Part shown: piece by piece, positions 8,824 through 15,991 of the stretch | How the letters are laid out: the number at the start of each line of letters is the position of its first letter | Numbering within the stretch: the stretch's first letter is position 1 | Source: Alphaproteobacteria bacterium | GTDB taxonomy: Bacteria; Pseudomonadota; Alphaproteobacteria; Micavibrionales; UBA2020 | Direction: 5' to 3' | Assembly: GCA_016794125.1 (NCBI GenBank) | Contig: JAEUKT010000004.1 | Coordinates: 631,460 to 695,459, forward strand | DNA: 64,000 nt | Position numbers and translations under genes: made by a program | Notes under the pieces: generated by a model | Database searches by the model: none | What the model saw: only the letters and a program-made list of their open reading frames with translations | What the model was told of the DNA's origin: nothing

Positions 8824-10475
8824 AAGTACGCGCACAAGTAGCGATGGTTCTTAACCTCGATAAATGTATCGGGTGTCATACCTGTTCGGTGACCTGCAAG
8901 AACGTCTGGACATCGCGGGAGGGCGTTGAATATGCCTGGTTCAACAACGTCGAAACCAAGCCCGGTGTCGGCTACCCCAAGGAATGGGAAAACCAGAAGA
9001 AATGGAACGGCGGCTGGAAGCGCAAAGCCAACGGCAAGATTGAGCCGAAACAAGGTAGCCGCTGGCGCATCCTTGCCAACATTTTCGGCAACCCCAGTCT
9101 GCCGGAGATCGACGATTATTACGAGCCGTTTACCTTCGACTACGATCACTTGCAAAAAGCGCCGGAAATGAAAACCATGCCGACGGCGCGCCCGCGCTCT
9201 CTGGTCACTGGCGACCGCATGGAAAAAGTGAAATGGGGGCCGAACTGGGAGGAAATTCTCGGTACGGAATTCGAGCATCGCAAGAAAGACTATAACTTTA
9301 AAGACATCGAGAAGGAGATGTACGGCGAGTTTGAAAATACGTTTATGATGTATCTCCCGCGCCTCTGCGAACATTGCATCAACCCCACCTGTGTCGCGTC
9401 TTGTCCCTCTGGCTCGATTTACAAGCGTGAAGAAGACGGGATTGTTCTGGTCGATCAGGACAAATGCCGCGGATGGCGGATGTGCATTTCCGGCTGTCCG
9501 TACAAGAAAATCTATTACAACTGGAAAACCGGCAAGGCAGAGAAATGTACGTTCTGCTATCCGCGTATCGAGAACGGCGATCCCACCGTATGTTCCGAAA
9601 CCTGTGTTGGGCGCATTCGCTATCTGGGGGTTATCCTCTATGACGCTGACCGGATCGAAGAAGCCGCCAGCGTGGAGAACGAGGAAGACTTGTACGAAGC
9701 GCAGCTCGATATTTTCCTCAACCCCCATGACCCTGAAGTTATCGCGCAGGCGCGTCGGGACGGCATCCCTGACAACTGGATCGAGGGAGCGCAAAAATCC
9801 CCCATCTACAAGATGGCAATTGACTGGAAAGTGGCTTTCCCGCTACACCCGGAATATCGCACCTTGCCGATGGTCTGGTACATTCCTCCGCTGTCGCCGG
9901 TACAGTCCGCGGCAGCTCAGGGCAAAATCCCGACGCGCGCCGATGGCATCATGCCCGATCTGGACGATATGCGAATTCCGGTCAAGTATCTGGCGAACCT
10001 ACTTACCGGAGGTAAGGAAGCACCCATTCGCTTGGGCCTTAAGCGCATGATGGCGATGCGCCACTATATGCGGAGCAAGATGTTCGAGGGGTGTCCCGAT
10101 ACGACTCTCCTTGATGAAACGGGCCTGACTGAAGAACTGGTCGAAGATATGTACAAAATCATGGCTATCGCAAATTACGAAGACCGTTACGTCATCCCAA
10201 CGGGGCATCGCGAGGAAACGCTCGATGCTTTCGGCGAAAGCGGCGGTTGCGGGTTCTCGTTCGGGAATGGATGCGCGTCGCATAGCAACAGCGCCGTTGA
10301 CCTGTTTGAGAGTCCCAAGCAAACGCGCGGTCAATCCGGAAGCACGAAAAGCAACCGCGTCAACACGATTTTCGAGCGCGATCACTACGAAAAAATCGCA
10401 GTCATTAAAAGCGGTTGCGGTAGCGGTGGATGTGGCAGCGGCGGTTGCGGCGGCGGCAAAGGTGGTTGCGGCTAA
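8820..10475 (+). CDS. narH: Respiratory nitrate reductase beta subunit NarH with extended Cys/Gly tail
   Basis: NarH carries one [3Fe-4S] and three [4Fe-4S] clusters that pass electrons from NarI to NarG. Visible cluster motifs are CIGCHTCSVTCKNVW near the N-terminus, CEHCINPTCVASCPSG, and CRGWRMCISGCPYKK; the Trp in CRGWRMC marks the [3Fe-4S] site. At 551 residues it is about 40 longer than usual. The extra C-terminal part includes ESGGCGFSFGNGC and ends in a GCGSGG repeat tail with five cysteines. Such a tail is not part of the known catalytic subunit and could bind metal, help cluster delivery, or be disordered. A small Cys-rich gene follows 16 nt downstream. Confidence 0.96.
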   Translation: MKVRAQVAMVLNLDKCIGCHTCSVTCKNVWTSREGVEYAWFNNVETKPGVGYPKEWENQKKWNGGWKRKANGKIEPKQGSRWRILANIFGNPSLPEIDDYYEPFTFDYDHLQKAPEMKTMPTARPRSLVTGDRMEKVKWGPNWEEILGTEFEHRKKDYNFKDIEKEMYGEFENTFMMYLPRLCEHCINPTCVASCPSGSIYKREEDGIVLVDQDKCRGWRMCISGCPYKKIYYNWKTGKAEKCTFCYPRIENGDPTVCSETCVGRIRYLGVILYDADRIEEAASVENEEDLYEAQLDIFLNPHDPEVIAQARRDGIPDNWIEGAQKSPIYKMAIDWKVAFPLHPEYRTLPMVWYIPPLSPVQSAAAQGKIPTRADGIMPDLDDMRIPVKYLANLLTGGKEAPIRLGLKRMMAMRHYMRSKMFEGCPDTTLLDETGLTEELVEDMYKIMAIANYEDRYVIPTGHREETLDAFGESGGCGFSFGNGCASHSNSAVDLFESPKQTRGQSGSTKSNRVNTIFERDHYEKIAVIKSGCGSGGCGSGGCGGGKGGCG

Positions 10476-10491
10476 CAAAAAGGAGAAAACT

Positions 10492-10674
10492 ATGGGCCTC
10501 ATGGAAAAACTTGGCTTGAGTAATAAGCCGAAAAACTCGGAGCAGAAAACTATTGCCGGCAATCCGGCGGGTCAAAAGGCCAGGGAGGATAAAATCCCGG
10601 CCGCCGCGCAAGATATGTGTTGCGGCTCCTGCGGCGGACGCGCGCACACCGGCAGAAAGGACGGGAAGGGATGA
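10492..10674 (+). CDS. Small Cys-rich protein (60 aa) between narH and narJ
   Basis: The 60-codon frame has a strong AAGGAG ribosome site seven nt upstream of its ATG, and its TGA overlaps the narJ ATG (ATGA). It sits in the nar operon between narH and narJ, where most operons have no gene. The protein begins MGLMEKLGL, has a charged middle, and contains the cluster MCCGSCGGRAH near its C-terminus. I do not recognise a characterised family. The tail of NarH just upstream and the tail of MoaE (CCGKCCGG) in the Moco operon are similar. It may deliver or hold a metal or Fe-S cluster during NarGH maturation; that is inference only. Confidence 0.75.
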   Translation: MGLMEKLGLSNKPKNSEQKTIAGNPAGQKAREDKIPAAAQDMCCGSCGGRAHTGRKDGKG

Positions 10675-11372
10675 GAACGCTCAAAATTCTCGGATTTTTT
10701 CTGACCTACCCTGAGCAGGAGCATATTCAAGTATCCGATGAATGTGTTGCTATACTGCAATCCGAGAAATGGCTTTCCGATAAGGGGCTTGAGAAAGTCC
10801 TTCAGGCTGTCCGTCGTTTCAAGGAAAAGAGCCTGCTCGATCTTCAAGAGGACTACGTGGCCTTGTTCGACAGGACACCGTCGCTTTCGTTGCACCTATT
10901 TGAGCATATACACGGCGATTCCCGCGACCGGGGACAAGCTCTGGTTGACCTCTTGAAAGTCTATGAAGATGCCAAGCTCTTTATCGACAGAGAAGAAATG
11001 CCGGATTACTTGCCGCTTTTCACGGAGTATGTCGCCACGCTGCCGCACCAGCAGGCGTCGGAAACGATGGGAAGCGTTGTGAATATCCTTTCTTCCCTTG
11101 CGGAACGCCTGAGAAACAGGGAGTCGTTCTATGCCGACTTCCTGGACGCGATGATCGAGACAGCGGCACGGTCGCCAGACCCGAAAGCGGTTGAAGAATA
11201 CCTGAGCAAGTCTTCCGGCAAGGCCCTGAGCCATGCTGAAATGGACAAGCAATGGGAAGAGCAGTTCGCCTTTGACAATACGGCCCAGGACGTTGGTCAG
11301 GATTCCGGCTGTCCGAAAGCCGAAGAAATGCTGGCGCGCATGGGCACCTACACGCAAAGAGAGAGGTCATAA
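10671..11372 (+). CDS. narJ: Nitrate reductase maturation chaperone NarJ
   Basis: NarJ is a cytoplasmic TorD/DmsD-type all-helical chaperone that binds the NarG N-terminus and gates Mo-cofactor insertion and membrane attachment of NarGH. This 233-residue product starts MRTLKILGFFLTYPE, which is the typical NarJ opening (xLxxLxxLLxYP), and contains YVALFDRTPSLSLHLFEHIHGDSRDRG, summarised by the conserved FDR, LHLFEH and GDSRDRG elements. A GGAAGGG ribosome site precedes the chosen ATG. Longer upstream readings would run into the 60-aa gene and are not needed. It overlaps narI by TAATG. Confidence 0.95.
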   Translation: MRTLKILGFFLTYPEQEHIQVSDECVAILQSEKWLSDKGLEKVLQAVRRFKEKSLLDLQEDYVALFDRTPSLSLHLFEHIHGDSRDRGQALVDLLKVYEDAKLFIDREEMPDYLPLFTEYVATLPHQQASETMGSVVNILSSLAERLRNRESFYADFLDAMIETAARSPDPKAVEEYLSKSSGKALSHAEMDKQWEEQFAFDNTAQDVGQDSGCPKAEEMLARMGTYTQRERS

Positions 11373-12061
11373 TGATGAGTGATTTTTTGAACTTCTTTCT
11401 CTTTCAGGTTTTCCCTTATATTGCGATTGTCGCTTTCCTGCTCGGCTGCCTGCTGCGCTTTGACCGCGATCCTTATTCGTGGCGTACAAAATCCAGCCAG
11501 CTTTTGCGGCGCAAGCAACTTATTGTGGGCAGCGTGTGTTTCCATGTCGGCATTCTGGTGGTTTTGCTGGGACACGCAGGCGGCCTTCTGACGCCTCTTT
11601 TTATATGGGAGGCGCTGGGTGTTTCACATGGCGCGAAACAAATCCTTGCCATGACCGCCGGCGGCATTGCTGGCACATTGTGCCTGATTGGCTTGTGTAT
11701 TCTTTTGCATCGCCGTCTATTCGATCCACGCATTCGAAAGAACAGTTCTTTTGCTGATATTGCCGTGCTGGTGCTTTTGTTGGCTCAACTCCTGCTTGGA
11801 TTGCTGACGATCCCTGTATCGATGCAGCATCTTGATGGGCATGAGATGGTGAAGTTTATGAACTGGGCGCAACACATTGTAACCTTCCGTGGCGGCGCAC
11901 ATGAGTTTATTGCGGATGTGGCGTTGGTCTTCAAGCTGCATATCACGCTGGGCCTGTTCTTGCTGTTGATCTTCCCGTTCACGCGCCTTGTACACGCGTT
12001 GAGCGCACCTGTAGGTTATCTGGTTCGGCCATATCAAATTGTTCGCAAAAGGGCGACCTGA
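11372..12061 (+). CDS. narI: Respiratory nitrate reductase gamma subunit NarI
   Basis: NarI is the membrane cytochrome b subunit that oxidises quinol and feeds electrons to NarH. The 229 residues hold five hydrophobic segments. Histidine positions fit the two heme b groups: HVGILVVLLGHAGG in the second segment and the C-terminal VFKLHITLGLFLLLIFPFTRLVH region. The order narG-H-(small ORF)-J-I is otherwise canonical. The ppiC-like gene follows three nt later and is probably co-transcribed. Confidence 0.96.
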   Translation: MMSDFLNFFLFQVFPYIAIVAFLLGCLLRFDRDPYSWRTKSSQLLRRKQLIVGSVCFHVGILVVLLGHAGGLLTPLFIWEALGVSHGAKQILAMTAGGIAGTLCLIGLCILLHRRLFDPRIRKNSSFADIAVLVLLLAQLLLGLLTIPVSMQHLDGHEMVKFMNWAQHIVTFRGGAHEFIADVALVFKLHITLGLFLLLIFPFTRLVHALSAPVGYLVRPYQIVRKRAT

Positions 12062-12063
12062 CA

Positions 12064-12855
12064 ATGATGAAAGTTCTTGCTCCGGGGATTGAAGTCAACG
12101 GCGTTAAAATCTCTATCGATGAGATTAATGCAGAGGTTCAGTACCATCCGGCAGAAAGTCTGTTTTCGGCAAAATACGAGGCCATGAAAGCGCTTGTGAT
12201 CAGGGAAGTGCTGATCCAAAGGGCCGCAGAGCTAGGGCTTTGTGAGCGAAATGAAGCTATAAAACACCCGGATGCCGTCATCGACGATCTTTTGACGCAT
12301 GAGATCACGGTTCCGGAGGCTGACGAGGAGACGTGTAAACGATACTACGAACAGAATACGAAGAAATTTCGCACATCCCCGCTTTTTGAGGTTTCGCACA
12401 TCCTCTATATAGCGCCGCCGGACAATGAAAAAGCCCGTTCAGAGGCGCGCGAGAAAGCGCAATCTGCGTTGGGCAGGATTCAGGCATCGCCAGGGCTGTT
12501 TGAGACAATCGCTCAAAATGAATCGGCCTGCTCTTCTGCCAAGGACGGCGGCAGACTGGGGCAAATCAGCCGCGACCAAACAATGCCAGCCTTTGAGACG
12601 GCGCTGTTCCAGATGCAAGAAGGAGAAATCAGCTCCGAACCCGTCGCTTCGGAAGTGGGCTATCATATCATCAAGGTGCATAACCGGGTTGACGGCAAGC
12701 AACTGCCCTATGAGAGCGCCAAAAACTGGATCGCGCAAGAGCTTCACGATAAGAGCTGGAAAAAAGCATTTAACCAATATGTCCAGTTGCTGGTTGGCCG
12801 GTGCAAAATCAGCGGTTTCCGTCTTGAGGGCGCACAGAGTCCTCTTGTTCAATAA
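12064..12855 (+). CDS. Parvulin-type peptidyl-prolyl isomerase (PpiC/NifM-like)
   Basis: The 263-residue protein has an N-terminal helical region (1-110) and a parvulin domain (about 117-225). Domain landmarks are VSHILY, ACSSAKDGGRLGQISR, MPAFETALF and GYHIIKVHNR. No signal peptide is visible, so it should act in the cytoplasm like NifM. It follows narI by three nt, and similar ppiC genes end nar operons in many proteobacteria. A role in folding or assembly of the nitrate reductase complex is likely but unproven. Confidence 0.88.
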   Translation: MMKVLAPGIEVNGVKISIDEINAEVQYHPAESLFSAKYEAMKALVIREVLIQRAAELGLCERNEAIKHPDAVIDDLLTHEITVPEADEETCKRYYEQNTKKFRTSPLFEVSHILYIAPPDNEKARSEAREKAQSALGRIQASPGLFETIAQNESACSSAKDGGRLGQISRDQTMPAFETALFQMQEGEISSEPVASEVGYHIIKVHNRVDGKQLPYESAKNWIAQELHDKSWKKAFNQYVQLLVGRCKISGFRLEGAQSPLVQ

Positions 12856-12867
12856 TAAGAAGGCCGC

Positions 12868-12881
12868 TTGATCTGCATCAA
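12868..12881. promoter_or_regulatory. Fnr/Dnr box upstream of HemN-like remnant and nnrS
   Basis: TTGATCTGCATCAA is a perfect TTGAT-N4-ATCAA site, with N4 CTGC instead of CTGA. At -41.5 spacing the transcript would start near 12916, 30 nt before the ATG at 12946, and continue into nnrS. Confidence 0.85.
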
Positions 12882-12945
12882 GACCACCTGCCGCTATAGG
12901 AAGGCCATCGATGCCGGAAGATTGCCTGTCGTCAAAGGCTACGCC

Positions 12946-13212
12946 ATGACCCCGATGGATATTGAAACGGGATGGGCGATCATGCAGCTTATGTGTTATT
13001 CTCGGCTGGACGTAAGCAAATGCTCCGTTGTACCGAGGGCGCGTGATAAGTTGAAAGAGCTGGAACGCGACGGCATCATTCGCATCAATGGCAGTATTAT
13101 CGTGATTACGGAGATAGGGAAGCCTTTTACACGAGTCGTCGCTTCGTGTTTTGATCCGTATTTCCAGGCAGAAAACTACAAAAAGGAAAGCCGTCATGCC
13201 AAAGCCATCTAA
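12946..13212 (+). CDS. Stand-alone HemN C-terminal domain-like ORF (possible relict)
   Basis: The 88-residue product (ATG with AAAGG upstream) matches the C-terminal region of oxygen-independent coproporphyrinogen III dehydrogenase HemN. The clearest parts are WAIMQLMC (HemN: IERLMC), a KLKELERDGII segment and ITEIGKPFTRVVASCFDPYF (HemN: VTxxGRPFVRxVAxxFDxYL). Similarity continues upstream of the ATG in the same frame (YRKAIDAGRLPVVKGYAMTP) up to the Fnr box. This suggests a truncated hemN whose radical-SAM portion is gone. It may be a relict, or a retained small domain. The catalytic CxxxCxxC is absent, so enzyme activity is not expected. It overlaps nnrS by 17 nt. Confidence 0.7.
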   Translation: MTPMDIETGWAIMQLMCYSRLDVSKCSVVPRARDKLKELERDGIIRINGSIIVITEIGKPFTRVVASCFDPYFQAENYKKESRHAKAI

Positions 13213-14374
13213 TTCCCTTTTCGCGGCACCTTTCTGGGGGCGCGGATTCCGGCCATTTTTCTTTCTTGGCTCACTTTTTAGCATTCTGAGCCTCAGCATT
13301 TGGGGAGCGTTTTATGCGGGCCTCGACATTGCGCCACCGACATTCTTTCTCGACCCCGTATCCTGGCACGCCCATGAAATGGTTTATGGATTCAGCATGG
13401 CGATTGTCGCGGGCTTTCTATTGACGGCTGTTGCGAACTGGACAGGCGGCGCTCCTGTGCGGCAGATGCACCTGATGTTTCTTTCCGTTCTGTGGATAGC
13501 GGGACGAGTTGTCATGGGCATTGATTTGGGGTTGCCGACATGGTGCATTGCCGCTGTTGAGGTGTCGTTTGTTCCGGTGCTGGCACTTTCTTTGGCGATC
13601 CCGCTTTTGCGGAGCTGGAACAAGAGAAACTTTGTCTTTCTGACGCTCTTGATGGTGCTTTTTGCCAGCGATGTATGGTTTTTCATGCGCGATGATATTG
13701 CCGCACTCCATGTGGCAATCATGATGATCCTGATGATGGTATCATTGATCGGCGGGCGCATTATCCCGGCATTTACCGTGGCGTCGCTACGCCGTCGTGG
13801 TATCGTGGCGTTTCAAACCGATCAGTCAAAGCTGGATATGCTGGCGCTGTTGTCGTTGCTGGCCATCACGCTCTGTCTGGTGTTCGCCAAGGAAACGCCC
13901 ATCCTCGGCATCGCAGCTGCGTTCTCGTGCGTTATTCATGGCCTGCGGATGCGCCATTACCATACGCCCAAGGCTATGGAAGAACCGCTGCTGTGGATTC
14001 TTCACGCGGGTTATGCGTGGCTGGTGGTGGGGCTTGCTCTTCTGGCGCTTTCAGGTTTCGGTATCTTCGATATTAAGGCCGTTATCCACGCGCTGACGGC
14101 GGGCTGTATTGGCTCTATGATCTTGGGGATGATTTGCCGCGTGACATTGGGCCATACGGGGCGCGAGCTGAGGATCGGCAAGCTGACGGCCTCGTCGTTT
14201 TACGCTATTCAGCTTGCGGCAATCATGCGCGTTTTCGGCCCTATGTTTGCACCGGCTTATACTAGCGAGTGGATCATCTATTCAGCCGTATTGTGGACGC
14301 TTTGTTTTGCGGCCTATCTCGTGGTGTATGTCGGGATGCTTTTCAGTCCGCGCCCGGATGGGCAGGAAGCCTAA
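13196..14374 (+). CDS. nnrS: NnrS family heme/copper membrane protein
   Basis: NnrS proteins are polytopic inner-membrane heme- and copper-containing proteins linked to NO stress and denitrification. The 392-residue product shows about 12 hydrophobic segments. It has the family landmarks FWGRGFRPFFFLGSLFS at the N-terminus, SWHAHEMVYGFSMAIVAGFLLTAV with its paired histidines, and GRIIPAFT plus GHTGREL later. The ATG at 13196 has an AAAAGGAAAG ribosome site; earlier in-frame starts fall inside the HemN-like ORF. Its stop overlaps the stop of the convergent regulator gene. Confidence 0.93.
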   Translation: MPKPSNSLFAAPFWGRGFRPFFFLGSLFSILSLSIWGAFYAGLDIAPPTFFLDPVSWHAHEMVYGFSMAIVAGFLLTAVANWTGGAPVRQMHLMFLSVLWIAGRVVMGIDLGLPTWCIAAVEVSFVPVLALSLAIPLLRSWNKRNFVFLTLLMVLFASDVWFFMRDDIAALHVAIMMILMMVSLIGGRIIPAFTVASLRRRGIVAFQTDQSKLDMLALLSLLAITLCLVFAKETPILGIAAAFSCVIHGLRMRHYHTPKAMEEPLLWILHAGYAWLVVGLALLALSGFGIFDIKAVIHALTAGCIGSMILGMICRVTLGHTGRELRIGKLTASSFYAIQLAAIMRVFGPMFAPAYTSEWIIYSAVLWTLCFAAYLVVYVGMLFSPRPDGQEA

Positions 14375-15072
14375 CAGGGTGTTTCTTGCAGAAGCAGATC
14401 GCAGAAATCTGCAAGTTTAGCCATGTCGGAAATGATGATGTCGCGGTCTTTGACGGCAACGCCATATGGCTCTAGTTTCGCAAGCGCGCGAGAGAATGTC
14501 TCTGCCTTGATATTGAGGCGCGTGGAGATAATCGACTTGTCGTAGGGCAAATCCACCAGCCATCCGTCAGCGCCTTGTTTTTCCTTGCGGCAGAAGCGGA
14601 TAAGAAACGCACCGATACGTTGGGGAGCGGTGCGGGTCGTTACTTGCTCCAGTTGTTGCACAAGATAGTGTTGTCGTGCAGCAATCGCGCCAAGCATACG
14701 CAGGGCGAAGCGACTGTCTTCCTCGATCTTCCGCACAAAGAAATTGCGGGGAACTTCGACAAGGACAACATCTTCTATTGCCTGCGCGTTGACCGGATAT
14801 GTTTTGCTATCGTTAAAAACAGCCGCTTCAGCGAAGGATTCGCCGGGGCCGAAAACATGAATAATAACTTCGTCGCCGTCCCGCGAGGGACGGTAAAGTT
14901 TCACCCATCCTTGCAGGATGACAAAGAAAGATTCAGCCGCATCCCCCATAGCGAATATATCGCGCCCTTTAGTATGGCTTTTCTTGTGGCATTGAGCCGC
15001 AAGCTGTTCCAGCGTGTTCGTATCGATGCTGTGAAAGAGAGAGGTTTTCTTAAGGGTGCTTGTCAGGTTCAT
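14371..15072 (-). CDS. Crp/Fnr-family regulator, Dnr/NnrR-like
   Basis: The 233-residue product has a sensor beta-barrel (about 15-125), a dimer helix, and a C-terminal helix-turn-helix with IKAETFSRALAKLE. It lacks the Fnr cysteine motif. Lone Cys residues do not form a cluster, which fits the Dnr/NnrR class of heme-based NO sensors that read TTGAT-type boxes. It lies directly downstream of nnrU on the same strand (23 nt from the chosen ATG; a GTG start at 15093 is also possible). Together with the 1441-2199 protein it gives the locus two Fnr-type regulators for the same box family. Confidence 0.88.
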   Translation of the reverse strand: MNLTSTLKKTSLFHSIDTNTLEQLAAQCHKKSHTKGRDIFAMGDAAESFFVILQGWVKLYRPSRDGDEVIIHVFGPGESFAEAAVFNDSKTYPVNAQAIEDVVLVEVPRNFFVRKIEEDSRFALRMLGAIAARQHYLVQQLEQVTTRTAPQRIGAFLIRFCRKEKQGADGWLVDLPYDKSIISTRLNIKAETFSRALAKLEPYGVAVKDRDIIISDMAKLADFCDLLLQETPC

Positions 15073-15095
15073 AGTGGGCTTCCGTGCTTTCACTC

Positions 15096-15785
15096 TTACA
15101 TATGTAGCGCCGGATCAATCCCAAATAACCATAAATGTAAATGACGAAACGCTGTGTACAGTAAGAGTCCTCCGATCATACCTACGACATCCTGTTTTGT
15201 CAGGCGAAATTGTCTCGTCCAGAGCGCATGAGAGCAGAAAAGAAATGCCGAGGTGTTCTTTGTCAGAACTGTCCACTTGGCGTCGCCAAGGTCTTTCCTT
15301 CTTTTTCGGTCAATAAAGAAAATCCCTGCCAATGAAAAAAGGAGAAAAACAAAAAACATTAACGCCAGAGGAAACTCCCCGTTCACAATCAGGTGGGAAA
15401 ACGACCACAGGGCGAATCCCCACAAAATAGGGTGTCGGGTCAAAGCTACGGTCAGCGCGGGCTTCTCGTGGTCGAAAGGAGCGTCTTTAGGGGCAATCGA
15501 CAAAGGATTGCTGACAACGAAGCCGGACACCAGCAGGGCAAAGGCCAGCGGCATCAGGAGGGCTGGAAACCAGTACAGGGCATGGCTCCACGGCCAGAGA
15601 TCGGTTCTGGGGGCCGCCTGTGCCGCTTTTACAAGCCACGACAGGAGGAGAATGCTCAAAACTGAATAGAGGACTAAATAGGTCTTCATTCCCAACCGCG
15701 CTACCAGCCAGGGCTTTATGGCTGTCCGCGAAATGAGGATGTGCGATCCAATAAACGCGCCAAGGGATACCCAAAAACCCAGCAT
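15096..15785 (-). CDS. nnrU: NnrU family membrane protein
   Basis: NnrU-type proteins are small polytopic membrane proteins found with denitrification genes and distantly related to steroid-reductase-like methyltransferases. The 229 residues contain six or so hydrophobic segments, with LTRHPILWGFALWSFSHLIVNGE as the clearest family landmark (RHPxLWG, HLxxNG). The ATG at 15785 follows AAAAGGG. An earlier in-frame start would read through the Fnr box and is rejected. The gene probably forms an operon with the downstream Dnr-like regulator. The exact function of the family is unknown. Confidence 0.88.
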   Translation of the reverse strand: MLGFWVSLGAFIGSHILISRTAIKPWLVARLGMKTYLVLYSVLSILLLSWLVKAAQAAPRTDLWPWSHALYWFPALLMPLAFALLVSGFVVSNPLSIAPKDAPFDHEKPALTVALTRHPILWGFALWSFSHLIVNGEFPLALMFFVFLLFSLAGIFFIDRKRRKDLGDAKWTVLTKNTSAFLFCSHALWTRQFRLTKQDVVGMIGGLLLYTAFRHLHLWLFGIDPALHM

Positions 15786-15803
15786 TTCCAACCCTTTTCT
15801 GGC

Positions 15804-15817
15804 TTGATTCAGATCAA
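15804..15817. promoter_or_regulatory. Fnr/Dnr box between nnrU and moaA
   Basis: TTGATTCAGATCAA is identical to the narG box. With -41.5 spacing toward moaA the transcript starts near 15852, just before the moaA leader structures. Toward nnrU the same spacing would put the start inside the gene. The box therefore more likely activates moaA, with nnrU affected in another way. Confidence 0.85.
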
Positions 15818-15883
15818 GTCCCACTTTCTGCATATCCATCATACTGCAACAGATAAGATTTGCCACGCCATGTCGGTGTGGCA

Positions 15884-15985
15884 GCTCCGAGCTTTCTGGC
15901 CCTAAGTCCTGCTTTCTTGCGGGATATGGACGGAAGGCCGGGGTCGTGGGTGGAAACGCCTCGGCCTCCCGACTTGGAAAGGAGA
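15884..15985 (+). promoter_or_regulatory. Probable Moco riboswitch in the moaA leader
   Basis: The 140-nt leader between the Fnr box and moaA resembles the Moco RNA motif upstream of Escherichia coli moaA. A closing helix pairs TCCGAG (15886-15891) with CTTGGA (15973-15978). An inner long helix pairs AGGCCGGGG with CCTCGGCCT. A GGAAAC apical loop is present, and the 3' end has the CGCCTC...CCCGACTTGGAAAGG pattern that in E. coli reads CGCCTCCCGTATCTGGAAAGG. The AAGGAG ribosome site for moaA (15979-15984) lies in or beside the closing helix, so ligand binding could block translation. A separate hairpin, TGCCAC (15861-15866) with GTGGCA (15878-15883), precedes it. Confidence 0.78.
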
Positions 15986-15991
15986 ACAGAT

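Noticed and set aside
12439..13299. Minus-strand frame of 286 codons over ppiC end and HemN remnant
   Set aside because: It has no domain character and lies opposite genes with recognisable motifs.
15096..15866. Longer NnrU starting at 15866
   Set aside because: It would read through the Fnr box and the moaA leader start. The ATG at 15785 has a ribosome site and matches the hydrophobic N-terminus.
15860..15991. N-terminal extension of MoaA
   Set aside because: The stretch is structured leader RNA. The ATG at 15992 has a strong ribosome site and gives normal MoaA length.
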